Positions 52,531 through 63,275 of a DNA stretch of 64,000 nt are shown here, piece after piece (position 1 is the first letter of the stretch; every line of letters begins with the position of its first letter). Origin of the DNA: Xylocopa sonorina (Eukaryota > Arthropoda > Insecta > Hymenoptera > Apidae). The position numbers and the translations under genes are program-made. The DNA lies in assembly GCF_050948175.1 (NCBI RefSeq), contig NW_027490244.1, forward strand, positions 717,168-781,167, given 5' to 3'. Under the pieces are notes generated by a model. The model made no database searches. It was not told the origin of the DNA and saw only the letters and a list, made by a program, of their open reading frames with translations.

Positions 52531-55500
52531 CGTTTGCAGATGTCTACGTATCGTAGCAATAGAGTTCTAATGCTTCCTAAAATGAGAAGTCGTATTTCAT
52601 TTCTATGTTTCGTAGTAAGATATAATATTCATTGTGGAATGCTATGTATACCTCGAATTCACTTCAAAAGAATGTAAATGCGACACTTCCTTGCTAGGAA
52701 ATAACATTTGCAGATGTCTGCGCATCGTAGCAATAGAGTTCTAATGCTTCCTAAAACGCGATATCGCATCTCACTTCTATGTTTCATGATAAGGTATAAT
52801 ATTCATTGCGAAGTGCCATGTATACCTCGTATTCACTTCAAAAGAATGTAAATGCGACACTTACATTCTAGGAAATAGCGTTTGCAGATGTCTACGTATC
52901 GTAGGAATAGAGTACTAATGCTTCTTAAAACGAGATGTCGCATTTCATTCCTATGTTTCGTGATAAGACATAATATTCATTGTAGAGTGTTATGTATACC
53001 TCGTATTCACTTCAAAAGAATGTAAATGCGACACTTCCTTGCTAGGAAATATTGTTTGCAGATGACTACGTATCGTAGGAATAGGGTTCTAATGCTTCTT
53101 AAAACGCGATATCGCATCTCACTTCTATGTTTCATGATAAGATATAATATTCATTGCGAAGTGTCATGTATACCTCGTATTCACTTCAAAAGAATGTAAA
53201 TGCGAAACTCACATGCTAGGAAATATTGTTTGCAGATGTCTACGTTTCACAGCAATAGAGTACAAATGCTTCTCAAAACGAGATGTCGTATTTCATTTCT
53301 ATGTTTCGTTATAAGATATAATATTCATTGTATAATGCTATGTATACCTCGTATTCACTTCAATGGAATGTAATTGCGACATTTCCTTGCTAGGAAATAT
53401 TGTTTGCAGATGTCTACTTATCGTAGCAATAGAGTTCTAGTGCTTCTTAAAACGCGATATCGCATCTCACTTCTATGTTTCATGATAAGATATAATATTC
53501 ATTGCGAAGTGTCATGTATATCTCGTATTCACTTCATAAGAATGTAAATGCGACCCTTCCATGCTAGGAAATAGCGTTTGCAGATGTCTACGTATCGTAG
53601 CAATAGAGTCCTAATGCTTCTTAGAACGAGATGCCGCATTTCATTTCTATGTTTCGTGATAAGATATAATATTCATTGCGATGTGCCATGTATATCACGT
53701 ATTCACTTCAAATGAATGTAAATGCTACACTTCCATGCTAGGAAATAGAGTTTGCAGATGTCTACGTATCGTAGCAACAGAGTTCTAATGCTTCCTAAAA
53801 CGAGATGTCGCATTTCATTTCTATGTTTCGTGATAAGATATAATATTCATTGTGGAGTGTTATGTATACCTCGTATTCACTTGAAAAGAATGTAAATGCG
53901 AGACTTCCTTGCTAGGAAATATTGTTTGCAGATGACTACGTATCGTAGCAATAGAGTTCTAATGCTTCTTAAAACGCGATATCGCATCTCACTTCTATGT
54001 TTCATGATAAGATACAATATTCATTGCGATGTGTCATGTATATCTCGTATTCACTACAAAAGAATGTAAATGCGACACTCCCATGCTAGGAAATAGCGTT
54101 TGCAAATGTCTACGTATCGTAGCAATAGGGTTCTAATGCTTCTTAAAACGCGATATCGCTTCTCACATCTATGTTTCATGATAAGATATAGTATCCATTG
54201 CGAAGTGTCATGTATATCTCGTATTCACTTCAAAAGAATGTAAATGCGAAACTTCCATGCTAGGAAATAGCGTTTGCAGATGTCTACGTATCGTAGCAAT
54301 AGAGTACTTATGCTTCTTAAAACGCGATATCGCATTTCACTTCTAAGTTTCATGATAAGATATAATATATTCATTGCGATGTGTCATGTATACCTCGTAT
54401 TATCTTGTAAAGAATGTAAATGCGGCACTTCCATGCTAGGAAATAGCGTTTGCAGATGTCTACGTATCGTAGCAATAGAGTTCTAATGCTTCTTAGAACG
54501 AGATGTCGCATCTCACTGCTATGTTTCATGATAAGAAATATTATTCATTATGGAGTGTTATGTATACCTCGTATTCACTTCAAAAGAATGTAAATGCGAC
54601 ACTTGCATGCTAGGAAATAGAATTTGCAGATGTCTACGTATCGTAGCAATAGAGTTTTAATGCTACTAAAAACGAGATGTTGCATTTCATTTCTATGTTT
54701 CGAGATAAGATATAATATTCATTGTGGAATGTTATGTATACCTCGTATTCACTTCAAAAGAATGTAAATGCGACACTTCCATGCTAGGAAATAACAACTG
54801 CAGATGTCTACGCATCGTAGCAATAGTGTTCTAATGCTTCCTAAAACGCGATATCGCATCTCACTTTTATGTTTCATGATAAGATATAGTATCCAATGCG
54901 AAGTCTCATGTATATCTCGTATTCACATCAAAAGAATGTAAATGCGACACTTCCATGCTAGGAAATAGCGTTTGCAGATGTCTACGAATCGTAGCAATAG
55001 AGTTCTAGTGCTTCTTAAAACGCGATATCGCATCTCACTTCTATGTTTCATGATAAGATATAATATTCATTGCGAAGTGTCATGTATATCTCGTATTCAC
55101 TTCATAAGAATGTAAATGCGACCCTTCCATGCTAGGAAATAGCGTTTGCAGATGTCTACGTATCGTAGCAATAGAGTCCTAATGCTTCTTAGAACGCGAT
55201 ATCGCACCACATTCCTATGTTTCATGATAAGATATAGTATCCATTGCGAAGTGTCATGTATACCTCGTATTCACTTCAAAAGAATGTAAATGCGACACTT
55301 ACATGCTAGGAAATAGCGTTTGCAGATGTCTAAGTATCGTAGCAATAGAGTTCTGATGCTTCTTAAAACGAGATGTCGCATTTCATTCCTATGTTTCGTG
55401 ATAAGGTATAATATTCATTGTAGAGTGTTACGTATACCTCGTATTCACTTCAAAAGAATGTAAATGCGACACTTCCATGCTAGGAAATAGGGTTTGCAGA

Positions 55501-57580
55501 TGTCTACGTATCGTAGCAATAGAGTTCTAGTGCTTCTTAAATCGCGATATCGCATCTCACATCTATGTTTCAAGATAAGATATAATATTCATTGCGAAGT
55601 GTCATGTATACCTCGTATTAACTTCAAAAGAATGTAAATGCGGCATTTCCATGCTAGGTAATAGCATTTGCAGATGTCTACGTATCGTAGCAATATAGTT
55701 CTAATGCTTCTTAAAACGCGATATCGCATCTCACTTCTATGTTTCATGATAAGATATAATATTCATTGCGAAGTGTTATGAATACCTCGTGTTATCTTCA
55801 AAAGAATGTAAATGCGGCACTTCCATGCTAGGAAATAGCGTTCGCAGATGTCTACGTATCGTAACAATAGCGTTCTAATGCTTCTTAAGACGCGATATCG
55901 CATCTCTCTTCTATGTTTCATGATAAGATATAATATTCATTGCGTAGTGTCATGTATACCTCGTATTCACTTCAAAAGAATGTAAATGCGACTATTGCTT
56001 GCTAGGAAATAGCGTTTGCAGATGTCTACGTATCGTAGCAATAGAGTTCTAATGCTTCTTAAAATGAAAAGTCGTATTTCATTTCTATGTTTCGTAATAA
56101 GATATAATATTCATTGTGGAATGTTATGTATACCTCGTATTCACTTCAAAAGAATGTAACTTCGACACTTCCTTGCTATGAAATAACATTTGCAGATGTC
56201 TACGCATCGTAGCAGTTGAGTTCTAGTGCTTCTTAAAACGCGATATCGCATCTCACTTCTATGTTTCATGATAAGATATAATATTCATTGCGAAGTGTTA
56301 TGAATACCTCGTATTAACTTCAAAAGAATGTAAATGCGGCACTTCCATGCTAGGAAATAGCGTTTGCAGATGTCTACGTATCGTAGCAATAGAGTTCTAA
56401 TGCTTCTTAAAATGAGAAGTCGTATTTCATTTCTATGATTCGTAATAAGATATAATATTCATTGTGGAATGTTATGTATACCTCGTATTCACTTCAAAAG
56501 AATGTAAATGCGACTAATGCTTGCTAGGAAATAGCGTTTGCAGATGTCTACGTATCGTAGCAATAGCGTTCTAATGCTACTTAAATCGCGATATCGCATC
56601 TCATTTATATGTTTCGTGATAAGATATAATATTCATTGCGAAGTGTCGTGTATACCCCGTATTCACTTCAAAAGAATGTAAGTGCGACACTTCCATGCTA
56701 GGAAATGGCGTTTGCAGATGTCTCCGCATCGAGGCCATAGAGTTCTAATGCTTCTTAAAATGCGATATCGCATCTCTCCTCTATGTTTCATGATAAGATA
56801 TAATATTCATTGCGAAGTGTCATGTATACCTCGTATTCACTTCAAAAGAATGTAAATGCGACTATTGCTTGCTAGGAAATAGCATTTGCAGATGTCTACG
56901 TATCGTAGCGATAGAGTTCTAATGCTACTTAAATCGCGATATCGCCTCTCATTTCTATGTTTCGTGATAAGATATAATATTCATTGCGAAGTGTCATGTA
57001 CACCTCGTATTCACTTCAAAGGAATGTAAATGCGACACGTCCATGCTAGGAAATAGCGTTTGCAGAAGTCTACGTATCGTAACAATAGCGTTCTAATGCT
57101 TCTTAAGACGCGATATCGCATCTCTCTTCTATGTTTCATGATAAGATATAATATTCATTGCGTAGTGTCATGTATACCTCGTATTCACTTCAAAAGAATG
57201 TAAATGCGACTATTGCTTGCTAGGAAATAGCGTTTGCAGATGTCTACGTATCGTAGCAATAGAGTTCTAATGCTACTTAAATCGCGATATCGCATCTCAT
57301 TTCTATGTTTCGTGATAAGATATAATATTCATTTCGAAGTATCATGTACACCTCGTATTCACTTCAAAAGAATGTAAATGCGACTAATGCTTGCTAGGAA
57401 ATAGCGTTTGCAGATGTCTACGTATCGTAGCTATAGCGTTCTAATGCTACTTAAATCGCGATATCGCATTTCATTTATATGTTTCGTGATAAGATATAAT
57501 ATTCATTGCGAAGTGATATATACTCCTCGTATTCACATCAAAAGAATGTAAATGCGACACTTCCATGCTAGGAAATAGCG

Positions 57581-60377
57581 TTTGCAGAATGTCTAAGTGT
57601 CGTAGCAATAGGGTCCTAATCCTTCCTAAGGCGCGATATCGCATCGCAGTTCTATGTTTCATGATAAGATATAATTATTCATTGTGAAGTGTTATGTATA
57701 CCTCGTCTACATTTCCAAAGAATGTAAATGCCACACATCCTTGCTAGGAAATATCGTTTCCAGATGACTACATATCAAATCAATAGTGTTGTATCGCTTC
57801 TTAAAACACGATAACGCATTTCAGTTTTGTGTTTCACGATAAGATATAATATTCATTGCGAAGTGTTAGGTATACCTCGAATACACTTCAAAAGAATGTA
57901 AATGCCACACTTCCTTGCTAGGAAAAGAGTTTCCAGATTTCTATGTATCGAAGCAATAGAGTTCTGATGCTCCATAAAACGCGATATCGCATCTCATTTG
58001 TGTTTCATGATAACATATAGTATTCATTCCGAAGTGTTATGTACACCTCGTCTACACTTCAAAAGAATGTAAGTGCCACACCTCCATTCTAGGAAATGCG
58101 TTTCCAGATATCTACGTATAGAACCAATAGTGTTCCAATATTTCTTAAAACGCGATATAGAATCTCGTTTCTATGTTCCATGATATGATATAGTATTCAT
58201 TGCGAAGTGTTATGTATAGCTCGTCTACACATCAAAAGAATGTAAATGCCACAATTCCTTGCTAGGAAATGCGTTTCCAGATGTCTACGTATCAAAGCAT
58301 TAGAGTTCTAATGCGTCTTAAAACGCGATATCGCGTCTCATTTCTATGTTTCACGATATGATATAAAATTCATTGTGAAGTGTTATGTATACCTCGTCTA
58401 CACATCAAAAGAATGTAACTGCCACATTTCCTTCCTAGGAAATAGCGTTTCCAGATTTCTACGTATCGAAGCAATACAGTTCTAATGATCCTTTAAACGC
58501 GATATCGCTTCTCAATTCTATGTTGCATGATAAGCTTTAATATTCACAGCGAAGTGTTATGTATACCTCATCTACACATCAAACGAATGTAAATGCCACA
58601 TTTCCTTGCTAGGAAATAGCGTTTCCAGATTTCTACGTATCGAAGCTATAGGGTTGTAATGCTTCTTCAAACGCGACATCGCATCTCAGTTCTATGTATC
58701 ACGATAAGATATAATATTCATTGCGAAGAGATATGTATACCTCGTCTACACTTGAAAAGAATGTAAATTCCACACTTCCTTTCTAGGAAATGCGTTTCCA
58801 GACGTCTACGTATCGAAGCAACAGATTTCTTATGCTTCTTAAAAAGCGATATCGCATCGCAGTACTATGTTTCATGATAAGATATAATTATTCATTCCGA
58901 AGTGTTATGTACACCTCGTCTACACTTCAAAAGACTGTAAGTGCCACACCTGCTTTCTAGGAAATGCGTTTCCAGATATCTACGTATAGAACAAATAGTG
59001 TTCCAATATTTCTTAAAACGCGTTATAGAATCTCGTTTCTATGTTCCATGATATGATATAGTATTCATTACGAAGTGTTATGTATAGCTCCTCAACACTT
59101 CAAAAGCATGAAAGTGCCACACCACCTTTCTAGGAAATGCGTTTCAGATATCTACGTATAGAAGCAATACAGTTCTAATCCTCCTTTAATCGCGATATCG
59201 CATCTCAATTCTATGTTGCATGATAAGTTACAATATTCACAGCGAAGTGTTATGTATAAGACGTATACACTTCAAATGAATATAAATGCCACACTTCCTT
59301 GCTAGGGAATAGCGTTTCCAGATTTCTGCGTATAGAAGCAATAGCGTTTTAATGCTTCTTAAAGCGCGATATCGCACCTCAGTTCTATGTTGTACGATAA
59401 GACATAATATTCATTGCGAAATGTTACGTATACCACGTCTACACTTCAAGTGAATGTGAATGCCACACATTCTTGCCAGGAAATGCGTTTCCAGATGACT
59501 ACGTATCGAAGCAATGTAGTTCCAATGCTTCCTCAAGCGCGATATCGCATCTCATTTGTATGTTTCATGATAAGATATAATATTCATAGCGAAGTGATAT
59601 GTATAGCTCGTCTACACTTCAAAAGATAGTAAATGCCACACTTCCATGCTAGGAAATAGCGTTTCCTGGTCTCCACGTATCGAAGCAATAGAGTTCTAAT
59701 GCTACTTGAAACGCAATATCTTATCTCATTTCTATGTTTCATGATAAGATATAGCAGTCATTGCGATGTGTTATGTATACCTCCTCTACATTCCAAAGGA
59801 ATGTAAATGTTACACTTCCTTGCTGGGCAATAGCGTTCCCAGATGTCTACGTATCGAAGCAATACAGGTTTAATGCGTCTCAAAACGCGATATCGCTTCC
59901 TATTTCTATGTTTCGTGATAAGATGTAATATTCATTGCGTAGTGTTATGCATACCTTGTCTACACTTCAAAAGAATGTAAATGCCACACTTTCTTGCCAG
60001 AAAGTAGCGTATGCAGATATCTACCTATCGAAGCAGTGGAGTTCTATTGCTTCTTAAAACGCGATGTCGCATCGCAATTCTATGTTTCATGATATAATAC
60101 AAGATTCATTACGAAGTGTTATTTATACCTCGTCTACACTTCAAAAGAATGTAAATGCACACTTCCTTGCTAGGAAATGCATTTCCAGATGTCTACATAT
60201 CGAAGAAATGGAGATCTAATGCTTCTTAAAACTCGATACCGCATCTCATTTCTATGTTTCATGGTAAGATATAATATTCATCGGGACGTGTTGCATACAT
60301 CGTCTACACTTCAAAGGAATGAAAATGCCACGCATCCTTGCTAGGAAATGCGTTTCCAGATGACTACGTATCGAAGC
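57581..60377. repeat. Diverged terminal satellite monomers, right edge of array
   Basis: About 16 monomers are still alignable but show many more differences: CCACACTTCC instead of CGACACTTCC, TCGTCTACACTTC instead of TCGTATTCACTTC, GTTTCCAGATG instead of GTTTGCAGATG, and GGAAATGCG with a 2-bp deletion. Neighbours differ strongly from each other and no HOR is visible. This is what reduced homogenisation at an array edge produces. The last recognisable satellite bases are TATCGAAGC at about 60369-60377, after which unique DNA starts. Confidence 0.93.
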
Positions 60378-62252
60378 CTGGAATTTATGCAGTTATTTAT
60401 TATTCACTTATTGCTCAAACGACAAAGATTCTGACCACTTCAAAATGGTTGACTTTCATCAATTTTCTTAAAAATTGAAATACTGCCCAACTGCTTGCAT
60501 TAAAGACTGTAATTAAAGCTTTCGAAACATTTTACCTCTTATAGATGAATTCTGGAATTGAAATTGAATGTTTGACTTTTGTAGCTCCTGTTTAGACATC
60601 TTTCTATTTGAATGTTCAAGTATTTTTCATATTCGTAATTATTAGAAATGTTTTACTTGATTCTTTTATTTAATATTTAGAATTTTCTGAGAAATATTTT
60701 TTATCGTAATGAACTATATAATTGCAATTATAATTCTTTATGAAGTAATAATAACAGAAAGGTATGTATCCATTCTTGTAGTTTTGTAAAGAGTATTTAA
60801 TCTTACTATCTAAAATGAAACATTGAGATCTGTTTACAATCTAATGGAAATTAATTACCTTTGGATTCAAATTCACAATGATAATCTTCCATAGTTCAAC
60901 AATTTTGTGAGCTGTCCTCAGGAATCCGCAGCTCAGTACTTATATAAAATGAACGACACAAAGAACAGCCTAACCAAACGTATTCGATCCGATTTTTCAA
61001 TACTAATCTTATCATGTTTAACTTATGCTGCAAACTATTGAAATGCCCTTCGAAAAGTGTTTATTCACAGTGAAGTAAACGGTAAGCATTACGCCTTGCA
61101 CCACTGTTCACAATACGTATGTTTCATTTACTATCAAAACCGTGAGTATTATCGCCTTTCTTTACTTTTTGTAACCTTCAATGCCTTCATGTTACAGATC
61201 GTTAAACTTGCTTTAAAATGCTCTATCGTATTACGGAAGAATGGACATACCAATTCATTTTAAAAAATGAAGGTAACCTTCATATGTCCAACATAACTCC
61301 ACTTACAAAAAAACTATTTTCATCAACGGATGGCCCCTTTGTACTATGCAATTTTATATTAGCAAAAACTTCTATGAAACTCATAGTTTCGTGGATATCT
61401 GAGGTGCTACTTATTACTGCCCCACCCTGTATATTGTTATGGATGTGTCCAACAAGGCAACGATAAACAGAGTTAAATTTAATATTATGATGTTTATTAT
61501 TTTACTCATAGTATATTTGTTTTTCTGGAATTTTGCACCGAGATATAGCACACGGGCAACACGGCCGTGACAATGACACTATCAGCTCACCATAGCTACA
61601 CGCGTGGTTGTGGCGTAGGCTGACATTTACTAATGGGGAAGCTGTTTCCATAAAAATTATAAGCAAATATGAAAAATAACTAAACTGTGCAATTTACTTA
61701 TTTTGATTCCAAAATAGATACACCGGCACAAAACAAAGATATAAGAACTCGATTTTATTATTTTCTATAAACTAGCTCGATAGGGCGATTTTTTCCATAA
61801 AGTCGATAATTACTTTGTCATAAAAATATACACACTTATTTTATATATATTTTCTTCAATTTATTGTTGCAAATTCATGCAATTGAGGGTTACATTAAAT
61901 ACGATGACAGCATGTTATTTCAAAAATTACACAAGGCGAAGTTAGGGACGCAACAGCATGAATTTTTATTTTATAAGTAATATTTTTTTTATAATTAATA
62001 TTTTTAGTCTATGATGGATTGAAAGAAATATATACGACTCGCTCAATAACTATAAATATAGGAAAACGACCATCAAAATGTCTATCAATACTCATATGCT
62101 GAACATCTACTGACATCTAACGGTTCTAATTTGTATGAAAGCACAGGTTCCCCATTGCCAAATGTGATCCTGCGTCATTGCTGAGGAGATTCATGAATGG
62201 AGCGATGATACGCGTGTCACCATGGTGCTGGTGCTGCGCGATTCGCTTGTCT

Positions 62253-62275
62253 AGAACGTGTTGGTAACACGTTCT
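62253..62275. repeat. Perfect 10-bp inverted repeat with 3-nt loop
   Basis: AGAACGTGTT and AACACGTTCT are perfect reverse complements separated by GGT. The dyad contains two ACGTG/CACGT half-sites and could be a protein-binding palindrome or an RNA hairpin. It lies about 185 bp before the second LTR-like insertion. No T-run follows it. Confidence 0.7.
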
Positions 62276-62455
62276 GGCATTTTAGTTAACGAATCCGGTC
62301 ACAGATGACTACGAATCAGTTGACACTCCTCGGAAGTGGCAATATAGTGCCGGCATGGTGTCGCTACCATCTTGCCGTTTGTTATCTGGGATGCGTTTTA
62401 GTGCATTATTCGGAATTGAATTTGAACACATAGCTACTTAATCGCAAATTTGTAT

Positions 62456-62459
62456 GTAC
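62456..62459. repeat. Left target-site duplication (GTAC) of the right-hand LTR
   Basis: GTAC immediately precedes the TGTGACG start of the element and is repeated directly after its CGTCACA end. Confidence 0.78.
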
Positions 62460-62468
62460 TGTGACGTG

Positions 62469-62478
62469 GTGACGTCAC
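62469..62478. promoter_or_regulatory. CRE-type palindrome GTGACGTCAC
   Basis: A perfect 10-bp palindrome containing TGACGTCA (62470-62477) sits ten bases inside the LTR. The first LTR carries the same 8-bp core two bases from its own start. This points to a shared bZIP-type regulatory site, by inference. Confidence 0.42.
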
Positions 62479-62490
62479 AAGGCTCGCTCA

Positions 62491-62503
62491 CCCCCCCCCC
62501 CCC
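62491..62503. repeat. Poly-C tract (C13)
   Basis: Thirteen consecutive C bases. Length is likely to be polymorphic or affected by sequencing error, and it perturbs any reading frame crossing it. Confidence 0.9.
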
Positions 62504-62611
62504 TGCTTCGGTTAGACTAGCTCGCAGATCACCACCCATGCGAGAAGCGCGACACGGACCATTGCGATAGCTGTATTTGCGAGGAGCGTGAAATACACGA
62601 TGGTAGAACCT

Positions 62612-62629
62612 CCCCCCCCCCCCCCCCCC
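62612..62629. repeat. Poly-C tract (C18)
   Basis: Eighteen consecutive C bases inside the LTR, the second such tract within 140 bp. The same caveats on exact length apply. On the opposite strand it accounts for the glycine run in the minus-strand 62438-62938 frame. Confidence 0.9.
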
Positions 62630-62974
62630 GTTCATTCCTCTCTCACCGTTCGACGGATAAGACTGGCGAGCTGATGGAAGAAGCGACCCATAAGACGCCT
62701 CTTCGGCGGATAATAAGACCGCAGGTTCGCGGAAGGGCTGTGCGCCGAGGTAGCGCAACGGGCTCGAAGGTGGAGGAGTCGGGAAGTGAGCAAGAAGAGA
62801 CCCTGAAGCCCGAAGGATACGATCCAGAGCTCTGCAACGATAAGACCGCTGCCATAGTCCATGGAGACAAACAGGATGGTTCTCGGGTGTGAGAAGGACC
62901 TCTACCCCTACCTTGAGCCCATGGAGAGGAAAACTCAAGATGCGCAGCGGAATTGCAGGTGAGCCGTGGAAAGC

Positions 62975-63057
62975 GCGGCGCGCGACACGCGCCGCAGTTC
63001 AAATAATCCAGAGAACCCCCTCTAGACACACCAGAGGGGGCGATCAGGGAAGATCGC
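62975..63057. repeat. Cluster of three GC-rich inverted repeats
   Basis: Three perfect stems lie close together: GCGGCGCG/CGCGCCGC (62975-62982 and 62988-62995, 5-nt loop), CCCCCTCT/AGAGGGGG (63016-63023 and 63033-63040, 9-nt loop) and GCGATC/GATCGC (63040-63045 and 63052-63057, 6-nt loop). The last two share one base. They sit 105-190 bp upstream of the TATA box, so they would act at the DNA level in U3 rather than in the transcript if polarity is left to right. Confidence 0.65.
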
Positions 63058-63162
63058 CGAAATCCACCGATCGATGCCCCGAACAATACCGAAGCGTATA
63101 GCCCTACCCCATCAAGGAGCCCTAAGGAGGATCTAAGGGGATCCGAAGACCCCCAGCAAACC

Positions 63163-63169
63163 TATATAA
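63163..63169 (+). promoter_or_regulatory. Candidate LTR TATA box (TATATAA)
   Basis: CCTATATAATG lies in the middle of the LTR, where a U3 core promoter is expected. Transcription would start about 25-35 bp downstream, near GCAGCCTCTTATTC, and the GA tract would then lie in the R/U5 part. This is based on motif and position only. Confidence 0.45.
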
Positions 63170-63227
63170 TGAGCTAGCCAGCACGAAGGCAGCCTCTTAT
63201 TCTTCTGAACGACTTAGCGACTACTTC

Positions 63228-63229
<2 letters not shown>

Positions 63230-63273
<44 letters not shown>
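63230..63273. repeat. (GA)n microsatellite
   Basis: About 22 uninterrupted GA dinucleotides, roughly 60 bp downstream of the TATATAA box. GA repeats bind GAGA-type factors in insects and also expand by slippage. Either may apply here. Confidence 0.9.

Positions 63274-63275
<2 letters not shown>

Larger units (their letters stand above)
37881..57580. repeat. 174-bp satellite array, fourth domain (TATCGTAG type again)
   Basis: About 113 monomers resembling the second domain again (CTACGTATCGTAG, CCATGCTAGGAAATAG). They are enriched for GAGATGTCGCATTTCATTTC with TTTCGTGATAAG, for TATTGTTTGCAGATG, and for a private type with ATAATATATTCATTGCGATG that carries a 2-bp insertion. Larger HORs in this block are listed separately. 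All 60-100 residue frames here (for example 44516-44728, 46387-46689, 49523-49825, 54274-54486) are copies of the same satellite translation. Confidence 0.95.
60378..62459. other. Unique AT-rich flank, no supported gene
   Basis: Non-repetitive AT-rich DNA begins abruptly after the last monomer. Two short overlapping plus-strand frames (61057-61263, 68 codons; 61218-61466, 82 codons) show no recognisable motif and are the length expected by chance. A CACCCTGTATA string at 61423-61433 resembles the ends of some insect transposons, but no partner end was found. There is a CACGGCCGTG palindrome at 61560-61569. No tRNA, rRNA or splice-supported exon structure could be identified. Confidence 0.6.

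Noticed and set aside
44516..54486. Family of near-identical 70-residue proteins (MQMSTYRSNRV...) as a multigene family
   Set aside because: Their spacing of 698 and 3136 bp follows the satellite HORs exactly. They have no promoter, codon bias or domain, and are copies of satellite sequence.
1..60377. Canonical CENP-B box in the monomer
   Set aside because: No match to the TTCG...CGGGA core pattern is seen in the common monomer types. The dyads present are unrelated.
61057..61466. Two overlapping 68- and 82-codon frames as a small gene
   Set aside because: They are in different frames, have no motif, and are of chance length. No splice or promoter evidence supports them.
62303..62313. AGATGACTACG in the flank as a stray satellite fragment
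   Set aside because: Only 11 bp match a satellite variant, which is expected by chance, and the surrounding sequence does not align.
62438..63101. Overlapping 70-166 residue frames around the poly-C tracts
   Set aside because: They overlap on both strands in several frames, cross homopolymers and the LTR boundary, and show no recognisable domain.
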